The position numbers and the translations under genes are program-made. From positions 49,836,015 to 49,900,014 of the forward strand of contig NC_060060.1 in the NCBI RefSeq assembly GCF_020283565.1: DNA of 64,000 nt. The letters run 5' to 3'. This document shows, piece after piece, positions 22,240 to 33,200 of this stretch; the stretch's first letter is position 1, and every line of letters starts with the position of its first letter. The notes below the pieces were generated by a model that made no database searches, was not told the origin of the DNA, and worked only from the letters and a program-made list of their open reading frames with translations. Source of the DNA: Trifolium pratense. Its lineage: Eukaryota; Streptophyta; Magnoliopsida; Fabales; Fabaceae.

Positions 22240-23439
22240 TCAAACCTTCGAGAATATGCTTGCATAATTAACACTTCCAAGATTTTGTTGCGTTGGAAGA
22301 ATCTGTGATTCATTAGTAATTTCATCTTCAAACTCCACCCAAACTTTGCTTATTTTAGTCTCTAGTGTCCATGACAAAAGAGTTGGTGTTGTTGAAAAAT
22401 TTAAATCAACTTTTTCTTCATCTTTTTTTCTTTCTTTTGATGTTACTTCCAACTCTATTTCTTTTGAGATATTTGATTTAGAGACCTGTGAAGCTTCAAC
22501 TTGATTTTGTTGACAACCAAATTGTTCTAATTCCATTATATGATTCATACTTATAATTTGAACAAAAGGGTATTCCAAATTCTTGTTTTCAACTAACTTT
22601 TTGCAAGTTTGATACAAATCATGAAGCTTTTGACTTTGAATAGAACCTTTCTTGAGTATTTCACAAGCTAAGCCTCTAGCTGAAGATTCTAAATCAAAAA
22701 ACATGTTGACAAGAGCTTCAATGCCTTCACAAAATATCATGTAAACTTGGAAACTTTCTTTCAAAGTATTACTCATAGCAACATGAGCAAGACTATGATG
22801 ATTATTTGACCTCAGAATATCATATGGTAAACATTCCAAAACCTTATCAATAAGAATTTGACATTTAGGCAATATTCTAAATGTCATATCAAATGATTTC
22901 TCATCATATCTTCTAAATTCTAACCCTTTAGACATAATTGGTTCAAGTTTTCCACCTTGGTTAATGAGCCAACTCATTCTTTCTTCAAGATAAGATGAAT
23001 ACTTGTGTAAGAAACAAATTAAAGGGTTAGAAAAATTCTTTGTAACACAATACCTTATAATAATTTGTAAATGGCCAGAAACATGTGATTTGCATAATTC
23101 TTGTTCAAATGATCTATTTCCTCCTCTAAGAAGTCTATGAATCAAGACAAGAGTCTTAAAGGCAACAAGATTGTCCTTAGTTTTGTATAGGCGGCGCGAA
23201 ATCCTTTCGGCGAGAAAAGGGATTGACCCTTTTGAGTTTGATACATGGAAAAGGATTTCATGCATGTATTTGTCATCAATTGTGCTATTGGCATGACTAG
23301 TTGCACGAAGGATTGCAATTTCTATGTTGGAAAATCCATCATGTTGTTGATGGTTATACATCATGGCCTTGCCAATTGAAGCTTGATCTTTCATTGTACC
23401 AAGAGCTACACGTAGTTTGCTTTGTATATCCATAACCAT
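22240..23439 (-). CDS. ANTH-domain clathrin assembly protein (AP180/CALM family)
   Basis: An intronless 399-aa protein. The N-terminal ANTH domain starts at QSKLRVALGTMKDQASIGKA and includes the family hallmark FKTLVLIHRLLRGG. This superhelical domain binds PI(4,5)P2 and recruits clathrin at the plasma membrane or trans-Golgi. The helical region continues to ~residue 300 (LVNMFFDLESSARGLACEIL). The tail is short, Lys/Glu- and Ser/Thr-rich and ends in YASIFSKV, so it has little of the NPF/DLF-rich tail of long AP180s. Overall it fits the short plant class typified by At1g33340, by memory. An upstream in-frame start is not needed, as the Met at 23439 begins the conserved block after five residues. 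Confidence 0.93.
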   Translation of the reverse strand: MVMDIQSKLRVALGTMKDQASIGKAMMYNHQQHDGFSNIEIAILRATSHANSTIDDKYMHEILFHVSNSKGSIPFLAERISRRLYKTKDNLVAFKTLVLIHRLLRGGNRSFEQELCKSHVSGHLQIIIRYCVTKNFSNPLICFLHKYSSYLEERMSWLINQGGKLEPIMSKGLEFRRYDEKSFDMTFRILPKCQILIDKVLECLPYDILRSNNHHSLAHVAMSNTLKESFQVYMIFCEGIEALVNMFFDLESSARGLACEILKKGSIQSQKLHDLYQTCKKLVENKNLEYPFVQIISMNHIMELEQFGCQQNQVEASQVSKSNISKEIELEVTSKERKKDEEKVDLNFSTTPTLLSWTLETKISKVWVEFEDEITNESQILPTQQNLGSVNYASIFSKV

Positions 23440-23725
23440 TCTTCTTCTTTTGAAGAAAAAGAGAAGAAATTCAACTATATGCTAGAAGACTAATTAATGG
23501 AACAATTTGATGTGGAGAATTAAGATGTTATAGGAGTATGCACATATAAAGGTGTGTGGGGGGGAGAAGAGTGAGAAACAAAGAGGCTTTAATTAAAAAA
23601 ATTGAAGCATAGGGCAAACTAATAACAGAATCAAATCTTTCATATTTTAATCAAAGAATTTTTTGGTTTTTTTTAGGGTATCTTTCACGCACAACTATAG
23701 AGACATATTCTTTCGAAACTTTATG
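23440..23725 (-). promoter_or_regulatory. Upstream region of the ANTH gene
   Basis: A purine-rich 5' UTR-like stretch lies close to the start codon. No clear TATA position can be fixed. Confidence 0.3.
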
Positions 23726-23730
23726 TATAT

Positions 23731-24040
23731 TGTTAAGAAGTCTCACATTGGTTGTGAGTGACTGGATATGAGTTTATAAAGTACATCACCTTACAAGTCA
23801 ATTTTGTAGGGTTGAGTTATGCTTAACTCTCAATTTTAAAATGGTATCAAAGTCTCTCCAAGATCTGTTGGGTTGTCTGCTATCGGGTCACGTTCAATAG
23901 TGTTGGACGTGAGGGAGTGTATTAAGAAGTCTCACATGGGTTGTGAGAGTGCCTGGATATGAGTTTATAAAATAGATGCAATGATCACCTTACAAGCCGG
24001 TTTTATGGGGTTAAGTTAGACCTAACTTCCAATTCTAAAA
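23731..24040 (+). mobile_element. TRIM (miniature LTR retrotransposon), 310 bp
   Basis: Two ~115 bp direct repeats start tgttaagaagtctcacattg (23731) and tattaagaagtctcacatgg (23920) and end at 23841 and 24040. Between them are tggtatcaaagtc (a degenerate tRNA-Met primer-binding site) and gacgtgagggagtg (purine tract). The element is flanked by tatat at 23726-23730 and 24041-24045, a 5 bp target duplication. It has no coding capacity. Confidence 0.82.
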
Positions 24041-24045
24041 TATAT

Positions 24046-24719
24046 TTAAGAGATGTCAAATCCAATATACACAACTCAAACGCTTTAGATCCAACTCAAT
24101 ACAATGCCCCCGCAGAAATTTCTCAACATTTAGTGTACGTACGTAAGTTTTATTGCTAATCTATTTATAAAATGAAAGGAATCAATTTGATATTTTAAAT
24201 AGAGAAATGTAATATGGAGAAGAACATTCATCATTTAAAATAGTTTATAGATTGTTGTTTTATTATGTGACTAATTATTGTTTTGCTGTGTACGAACCAA
24301 ATGCAAACTATAGAATGTGATTAAAATAGTTTATAATTGCTTATGGTATATCAAAAGGTAATAATACTAAGTGCAAAGTCAACGGGTATAATCGAAAAGC
24401 CTATTCTTGCTTTTGTTCCTTTTGAAGTGACTAGAAATGAAAGATTAATAGACAAATGTCAAATTTACTTTCCTAATCGTTATTTTCCTAACCACATGAT
24501 CATAAAGGACAAAAATATAAAAGCAAGGCACTCACCAAAGATGCTAACTCCCCTAAATTAATTTAATTTGATTTTTTCTGTTTGGTCGTGAGGGGATTAA
24601 CATACTGGTACTTCAACAACTATACATAATATAATTATATAAGTACTTTGACACTCGTGGATGATTGATTAGTTAATTTATATTTGATGGTTAATAGTTT
24701 ATAATTGATAATAATCATT
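24046..24719. other. Intergenic, no gene recognised
   Basis: AT-rich. A 74-codon open frame at 24337-24561 has no recognisable motif and is probably chance. Confidence 0.4.
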
Positions 24720-24835
24720 TGGGTTGGTGCATTGGTATTGGCTTGGAACCTGGGAGTATGCTTCTCTTGAGATCTAAGGTTCGATTCTCTCTTGTGTCAA
24801 TTTGGGTGAGCTAATTTAACTTCTTTAAAAAAAAT
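24720..24835 (+). mobile_element. SINE-like element, second copy of the 7.1 kb family
   Basis: ggttggtgcattggtattgg followed by aaggttcgattctc fits A and B boxes. The body (ggagtatgcttctcttgaga, gtcaatttgggtgag) matches the minus-strand copy at 7128-7292. It ends in an A-rich tail. Confidence 0.6.
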
Positions 24836-25394
24836 AATTTATAGTTGATAAATTAATGAAGTGTTTTGTAAGATGGGCGGTTCAACTAACCAATAAATAT
24901 AGAATGACATAAAAGTATATTCTTAATTAATAATAAAATTTATATTTGAGATAATAATTTAAATTTATTAATGTAATATGTTTTTTTATACATTATTATT
25001 AAATTAATTTGTGTATGCTTAAACTTTATTTTACTTTAAATTTATTTTTATTTTAATATTATATATTTTTCACCATAAAGTGTATATATACATTTGCCAA
25101 CTTAGGATACTAGAAAATTGAACATATGATAATAAAAAAGGTAAACATATATAATAATAAAATATATTCGATACACTTATGTAAATTTTACAATAAACAT
25201 ATTTAAAGGATTCAGAGCAGAGTGTTGTATACATAAATGAAACATCCTTGTTGATTTTTATTAGATAGAAAGAGATGGTTTGTAACTTTTTATTTTATTT
25301 TATGGAAGATGGTTTGTATTCTAAGTAAATAGTTATTTTATTTTAAATTAAAATAAATTATAAAGGATAAAAGTGAGTTTAAAGAATAAAAATG

Positions 25395-25396
<2 letters not shown>

Positions 25397-25457
<61 letters not shown>
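25397..25457. repeat. (TA)n microsatellite
   Basis: About 30 TA units in otherwise AT-rich intergenic DNA. Confidence 0.95.
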
Positions 25458-25460
<3 letters not shown>

Positions 25461-25604
25461 CTATAAACTATTTGAAATAGTGTCTGAAAATTAAGTTATA
25501 AATAGGTAAAATAAGTTATAAGTTCTTTATGAAAAGATGGTTACCAAACAGATTTTTTAGCTTATAAGCTATAAGACATAAGCTAAAACATATTAATATA
25601 TGGA

Positions 25605-25783
25605 TTTAATTTAAATACACCGACGGTGTAAAATAATTTTACACCGTCAATCAATACCAACCATGTTTTCCGCCACATCACCCCACTTCACCCCACTTTC
25701 TTGATATGACATGGCAAAATGGTGGTTGTTTATTGGACGATCGTGTAAAACTATTTTACACCGTCGGTGCATATCAATTAAAC
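25605..25783. mobile_element. MITE with ACACCGACGGTGTAAAAT-type inverted ends
   Basis: The left end aatacaccgacggtgtaaaa and the right end tttacaccgtcggtgcat are inverted. Each contains an inner palindrome (acaccgacggtgt). A single-ended relic of the same family is at 44862-44900. About 180 bp, non-coding. Confidence 0.75.
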
Positions 25784-26154
25784 TCTTAATAGATCTCAAT
25801 CGTTGATTTAAGATCGGATGGTTCAGATTTTAGATTTTAAATAAAGTTTTATAAGTAAATGATATCAGCCATTAATCATAAATCAGAAGGACCACAACCA
25901 TTGCATTCCCATATTATGCTCCCCTCGTCTCCGTCATCCACAGTGGCATGAGAACATTGCAAAGTTGATGGCAAATGTCGTCATTATGTACTAAGTATGA
26001 ATTGAGCAGATTAAGAGTAAAATAGTTAATATCATGTAGCAATTATTTGAAACAATCCGTTGTAGTGGGCATATGCTTGCATAATTAAACAAGGTATACG
26101 GTATATCCTTATTTATTACAATAAAAAATAAATAAATCTTTTACAGCTCGTTTA

Positions 26155-26290
26155 ATCTGGTTCGGGAGTCGGTTCTACCATCAAGTGATTTCAGACTCAT
26201 TTCGATCGCAGTTGTGGGGAACCGGATTGTGATCTTCCCTACCAAGTTCAACGTCAATCACCACCGAACCAACTAACGATTGGTAAAAAA
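26155..26290 (-). mobile_element. SINE-like element, family with copies at 27.4 and 37.4 kb
   Basis: The sequence gttgggggaaccggatt...ccctaccaagttcaacgtcaatcacc is the reverse complement of the plus copy at 27405-27565. It has A-box-like and B-box-like spacing. Confidence 0.5.
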
Positions 26291-26449
26291 AAATGTCTTT
26301 TTTGTTAACGAAAATATCGTTCTTATTTAATTTGTGACGAGAGATGAAAAAATATATTAACCTCAAGTGGTTAATAGATTTTGTTTATAGTACGAATTAT
26401 TTTGAAAGAAACGAGTTTGAATACTAGAAGTAACTCATTAGAAGTGGTT

Positions 26450-26960
26450 AGGCATGGCAATTGGGTGGGGCGGGAACATATTTTGCCCTTTCAAAAATTC
26501 ATAAAGTTTGGGTTTCCTCATACCCGTCTCAATTCTCAATGAAGATGAAAATTAAAACCTCAAACTCATACCTAACGGAGAGTTACGTTTTGAAATTGAT
26601 TTTTATTTATAAAAAAAAGGTAAAAGTAAAAAATTATTTTGTTTCAACAATATTTATGCAAAGAAAATAAATAGAGAAAACAAATTGTTTACTACTCAAA
26701 TTACGAATATGAATGTTATCATCTATTAAAGAAAATGTAATCTAGAGTTTGTTTAAGAGTTTCTAATTTAAGAGTGATAAAATGTAATTTGATATAAACG
26801 GTGCAGGTTCAAGGCCGTGTTCGGGATGGGTATACGATTACTCATCTCACCCTCATCTTTTAAAATTGGAAAAAACTCAAACTTAAACCGAAACTTAGTC
26901 AACTCAAAATTTCTCTGTCAAAATCTAAACTGGACTGACGAATATCCATATGTATGGGTT
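26450..26960. repeat. Probable hAT-like repeat remnant
   Basis: GC-rich blocks (gggtggggcgggaac; gttcgggatgggtatacg) sit at both ends of AT-rich DNA. This resembles hAT MITE subterminal regions. No clear TIR pair or target duplication was found. Confidence 0.3.
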
Positions 26961-27404
26961 ATTTTTTGAAGTGGTAAAAGGATGGGCTTGTAGCTAATCA
27001 AATCAACTTGTCAAAATCATTAAAGATTGAATTAATAGCTATCAAAATCATACATGGAATAATAAAGTTTGGCCAAGAAGGATTATAGTGCATATTTAGA
27101 CTCTATACATTAATTAATGTCATAACTTGTAAGAGTCAACGAGTAAAAAAAGTGAAGAATGATGGAAAGTGAAAAAAGAATCTTATTCTCTAAGAATATG
27201 ATTCTGTTGCATCTAACTCCCTTGCCATTCGAAACATACAAAATAATTTGACTTTGTGATGAAATATTTCATATCATCCACAGGTTCACCAATATAATCA
27301 TGCAACTTTCTTATTGCTTTTGGTAGAAGAGTTAAAGCCCCACCCACCGGCATAGAGATCCAAAGAAGAAAAATTTCGTTTCAAAATTTTATTCTCCCAT
27401 CGAT

Positions 27405-27565
27405 TGTTAGTTAGTTCAATGGTGATTGGTGTTAGATTTGATAGGGAGAACCAAGGTTTGATCCCGCAACTGCGATTGGAAGGATGTTGAAACCATTTGA
27501 TGTCAGAACTGACCTCCGAACCAGATTAAGTGGTTCAATGGACCGGATACCGGTAGTGAAAACAA
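27405..27565 (+). mobile_element. tRNA-derived SINE-like element
   Basis: gttagttcaatggtgattgg (A-box-like) and aaggtttgatcccgcaac (B-box-like, GGTTTGATCCC) are about 50 bp apart. The body aaccatttgatgtcagaact recurs in degenerate form, inverted, at 26155-26290 and 37405-37575. Confidence 0.6.
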
Positions 27566-30207
27566 AACAAAAAATCAAATTTTTTTAAAAAAAAAATTAA
27601 AAAATTTGGATTTCGTGTACTCACTAAAATCAGGGCATGCCTCCAAATGTATTTACATATTACCCACTAAGGATGTTATCACACCACAGCCCGGCCTAGA
27701 CACATGTGCAACATGTGTTGTGGCATAGGACGTCCTAAAAATAAGGCCTCAATTTTTTTAAGAGTAGTAGTATTAGTAAATTAGGGGTGCAAAAATTAAT
27801 ATATTATACAGCAAGTAAACTGCAAAAGCCCAATTGTAAGATTCATTATCTCTTTTATGGAGTTGTAGTTTTAATAAATTAGGGAGTGCAAAATTTAATG
27901 CAGTACTTAATTGACGAATTTCCTTCAAAAAATGTTCCAAAATGACTCGTTTTAATTAGTTAGAAAATATTTTATTGTTATTGATTAGACTATGACTATT
28001 TTAATGTTAATTGCAGTGATGATTATTTTTTTTATGCTATTTGTAATTTAAATCATGGATAATTTTTTAAAAAAAAAATTGCATTTTATTTATTAAAGGG
28101 CCACTTTTTATATTTACATATGGCCTCTAAAAATTCAAAGTCGACCCTACACCGACAACGGAAGTTGAATTTATATGTCATTGCAGAATATGAATTAATT
28201 TCTTATCAACCGTAGCAATCTTTGTTGGTATGTATGTTAATTTTCTGCCTCGAGGATAGTAGTAAATAGTATGGTCATGCCATAATTTCAATTTAGGGTT
28301 TAATAAGATGCACCTATAAAACAAAATATCCAAGTCAAAAGAAAGAAAATTTATGCTCCCATTTTGTCAACAAAATAAAAATTTATGCTTCCTCTGAATC
28401 TAACCCTTGGAAGACCTTGAAAGCTAAAGTTATATCCAAATTATTTTTTGATAAAATGTGATATTTATCTAGTTATGTACCAAAAAAAACTTTCCAATCA
28501 GATACAGTATGTATGCTGTTGGCAGCTGCGAATATCCATGGATGTATTTAGAATTCTTTGTGTCAATTTCCAACTTGATATAGTGCTTAATAGAGAATCT
28601 GTACCATCAATTTCAGAGTTGACAAAGTCCTGAAAACCAATAAGCAGATATATCAATGTTATACCCATGAAAATACTGTAAGGAATTTTCTTTTGCCACC
28701 TACTTTTTCTCGCGCACCCTATAAATTTATCAAAATATCCTTGTTCGCTATTTAAGTAACGGACACTCCAAAAAAAAAAATCATCCTACCTGTCCTTTCA
28801 AATGAAATGGTGACTTCATTGGTGTCGCTTTCCTTTATTTTTGTCAAACTAACACTGATCGTGTAGTTTTTCGGTTTTAAGGATGAGAAAGACTATGAGC
28901 TTCTACTTTCGAGAAACATAATCATCATTAAAATTGTGGACAATTATTAAGTATTGATCCACTGCGAACCATGTATTAAGGTGGTTCACCGTAAAACTTA
29001 CCTGTTCAACATCCTTGGTATGCGAATGTAGAACTTTATCTTTTTTTCTGATTCAAGAATTTATCATCATAAGATGGCTATTTGACCTTGTGAAAGGTGA
29101 AAGGTGAAAGGTGAAAGTTGAACAGTGTCAAGTTAGTGATAATGATCTAAAGAGTGAAGAGAATCATATTTAGAAAAATCAAAGCAGCTATTTTCTATCA
29201 ACCTTTGTAATCCAACACCAAAAAAAGGTGAGGAAAAAAAAAATCAAGGTTTCTTCCCCATGAACTCTAAATTCATATTTACAACAGCTGCACATTTACT
29301 TGCAAGAACTCAGACAAAAAAAAAACAAAGAGAAAAAATTAATAAAGAAAAATTCAAAGCATCGTTAACCAAAACATTGTGATTTGCTAAACATGTTAAA
29401 AAAATAAATGAGAATCTTAAAGTGCTGTTCATGCATTCATGGTGAACAGTATCACCATTGAAAAATTGGAAGAGAACAATTCAGGGGAATATTATTAGAT
29501 TACATGTATGTTTCTTAGCCACTAAATTGGGGTTGTATATTCATCTTGTGAGTGGATGCCACTATAAGTGTATAAAGAAATTGGATTATAATCAGGAATT
29601 AAAAAGAAATCTTGTTGAATTCAATAAAGAATCGTTTAGATATGCTTATTTGAACTTGTATATGCTGGCATAATGAAAATGTTTGTGACAATTTATGAAA
29701 ATAGCTTCTGACATGTCCATATGTTTTCAGCTTTTTCTTCATTTTTTGGTATATTTTTCAGCTTACTATAAATTCTTCAGGACATTGGTTAAGCTAGAAG
29801 AGACCCGCGTCATTTCATCTGAGCACTCTTGGGTGGCATTGAAGCAATTATCCTGTTAAGAAAATGATAAATATAATTTTCATTTTTATAAAATCTATAA
29901 ATATCAGCATCTTGTGTTACAATTTGCCAACTTTATGTTCTGCAGAAACAGTGAAAATAAACAATACATAGTGACCACAGAGGCAGTGAAATGAAAAATT
30001 TACACATAGCTAGCTATCTTGAACAAAAAATATACACTCCAAATTGTGACTTCTATTTTAGGTTACCATCTTGATATTCCTTCAGGCACAAGGTTTATCC
30101 AACTCGAGTGATGATCTGAAAATTCACCTCAAACCTTACTCTCGAATCTCGTCAGCTTCTATATCATTCACTTTCAACCCCTGAAATTGGGTCAGGTTTA
30201 CAGGCTT
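27566..30207. other. Intergenic and likely 3' UTR of the release-factor-like gene
   Basis: Mostly AT-rich, with no recognised gene. It includes a small tandem repeat (gtgaaag units, 29092-29120). From about 29800 to 30207 it may be 3' UTR of the minus-strand gene ending at 30208. Open frames of 60-71 codons here show no motif. Confidence 0.4.
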
Positions 30208-33200
30208 CTACTTGAGAGGCTTCATACCCTGTTCACTCCAAAAAGCAGATTCTCAGTTACAGTTTGTTAGATAAAACAAATATAGATCTTTCTCATGAAG
30301 CTGAGAACAAAATGTAACAGTACTTCATAAAATGATAAAAGCAAGCATTATAGAAGGATTCTTGTCTTTTCTTTTTCACTGTAACAGAAAAACTCGTATT
30401 GTATGTAATTCAAATGTAGCTTAACTATAAACATTATGGAATAAGTATAAGGATTAAGGAAGCATATTTCACAAGGATATTTTTATTCGTTTTGGATAAG
30501 AAACAAAGAAGGGATTGCTTTGCATTTCCAAATTCAACGACATTTCCCAACATTCCTTAGAAAGAAAACAGCTGTTCTTCAAATATGAAAGTTATAATTT
30601 TCCATCAAACCCCGAGTGTTCTTGACACTGTATGGAAATCTGAAAGTTGTAATGAAATCAGCAACAATATAATGGTTGAAAACAGCCATTTCTTTTCAAA
30701 ATATGAAGGCACGAGAAATCCTTTATAAGGTACTTTTTAGTTGTATATGGTGGATCTGGTTACTTAAAGAGTTACTAGAGCACAGAATTATAAAAATAAG
30801 AGTTGTTTCCTACAATGAACTCTGTTTGACGTAAGAACATTTTATAAACCAGACCAGATAAGTTCACAAAATCACAAGGTTCACAACTCAACACACAAAG
30901 ATGAGCATACCAAGTATAAAACGATGGACAAATTGACAAACAAAAGGTTCAAAATTACAAAAGACTTAACGACTATGGGACTAGGTTCCCCTTATTGAGC
31001 TAAGTGTTCATCAAATTGGGGGGATTCATTTACTCTGTTTTCCAAGTAGTTCAATGTAAACGTGCAACAATAGATTTGTTCATGATAGGAGCTATAGGGT
31101 TGAAACTCAATACAGCACCAGTCTCCTCTTTTGCAGATGGATTCGAGTTTGGATATAAGATGCATCTACGGAATCAAGTGCTATAACTGTGAGGTGAATG
31201 TTTAGAGGTTTACTAGCACCACACTCTTTAGCACACTTTTCAACACACTCTTTAAGTATATGAGTTAATCAAGTGCTATAACCTAGAGTTGTAAACTAAC
31301 ATGATTCTATTAGTTAACAAGACAATGTGACAATCATAGTTTAGCATCAAGTATATATCAAAGAAATCAACATCCTTTTATTGTTGTGATCAGTTACTCC
31401 GTCTGGACTCAATTATAAGCAAAAAAACTATTTACACACAGATTAAGAAAAATGGTTAACCTCATTTAATTTTCTCAATGTAATTAAAATTGAATCTCCT
31501 AAGCTACTCTTTCTTTACGTTCAATTTTGTATGAGAACTTGTTTCATTGAGGATATTTTGAAAATAATAGCATTAAATACGGCAAATTTAGTTACATTTT
31601 ATTTATATTTTGGTCAATCAACTATGACTACTTTTTAGTTTATATTCGAGTCCAAAGTAGTGTTACATATTGCATATCCACCCATTCATGATGTTAGGAG
31701 AATGGATCATGGTAGTCAAGATCGCGATCTCGAATGTAGGATTGCACGCTTCTACGGTCTTGCTACCCCTTGTTGTGTTTGTGTATGGTAAGAAACGTAA
31801 ATGGGTGGGAGCGGCTGAGATTGTTGTGCAAAGACGTAGGAAAGGCAGAATCGTGCGATTCTTCAGATCCTATTCATCTTCCTCGCAAACCTGGGTTTGG
31901 GGGTTGGGTTCGTGACCCGGTTACTTAAAACGACAATTAACCTTCAAAAACCCTAAACAATCACATTTTTGTTTAGCTCTCACGTGGGAGACAGTTAGTA
32001 TCTCACCCATTATACCAATAAATTTGTGGAAATCTTCCCAATACACCCACTAAGCAGTAATTTGTGTAAACTTTCCCAATACACCCAGATTCATTGCACT
32101 CCCTCTCTCACGTAGTCTTTGAATACTCTGTTTTTTAATGGTTTTGACATTTTGGCATTATGAATCTTATAATCCTAAATTTGAGTTTATTTAAGTATTT
32201 TGGGTGTGTTTTAAAGTATTTTTTACTAAACTATGTTGTTTTATATGCATATGTATGAATCTATATGCAATATATGAGTTTGTGAAATTGATAGGAACTT
32301 ACGATCCGCTTTACGATCCCCCAATTCACCATCTTGCGACCCCTCCCCAATCTTGCCTAGGATCTCGATTCTGAATACTTTGGAATGGATGATAATCAAA
32401 AAACCTCTCTCAGTCTAGCTACAAGAGTTTCAAGGATCTGCGGCTATACAAGCTAAAACTAATTTTCTCAACTACCAAAGTCAATCAATCACTGAATAAG
32501 TATATATTTTGTATACAAAAAGGAATCTAAAACAAAAATGTAAATTACTACAGTCAATACATTGTAGAACACTATAACTGTATGTATTAAGTGCTCCAAA
32601 TAAAAATCATAGCCTCTTGGTTTCTGTCAAAACTTTAAGTATGTATTAGGAAAATATGCTGCAAATTTAAAATACTTACTGTTCACTAAGAACCCCAAAA
32701 AAAACATACTCCCTCCATTTCAAATTACTTGTCGGTTTAGAACAAAAAACAAGAAATTAAGAAAGGGACAAAACTTAGGTCCAGTACCATAAGTGCTGTT
32801 GGTACTGTTCCCCAATCAAATTATACCAGCTGTATTGTTTTATCCACGTCACTTTTCAATCAGTTTCTATTTTCACGGAAAACAAAATAAACGAGAGATA
32901 TGCACCGATTGAGGGTGAGCGGCCATGGAAAGTGGATTGAAGAGATGCAAAACCTCACATTGTTGCCATCTAGATGGAAAGAGCAGTTTTCACGGTGGCG
33001 GTGGCAAGGTTATAAAAAACATTCATGGTGACAGTGTCACTCATCTAAGAATGGTGGTTATAAATGTGATTTGAAAGATTTGTGAGATTGTGAAACAAAA
33101 GTGTATACATGATACTCCCTCCGGACACAAATATAAGCAAAAATGCACTTTTTAGATTCATTGAATAACAGATGTATCTGGACTATAATATAGACTAGAT

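Noticed and set aside
24337..24561. 74-codon ORF between the TRIM and SINE
   Set aside because: No motif, AT-rich codon content and no gene-like flanks.
31670..31915. 81-codon ORF in the release-factor last intron
   Set aside because: Lies in repeat-like DNA with no recognisable motif or splice-supported context.
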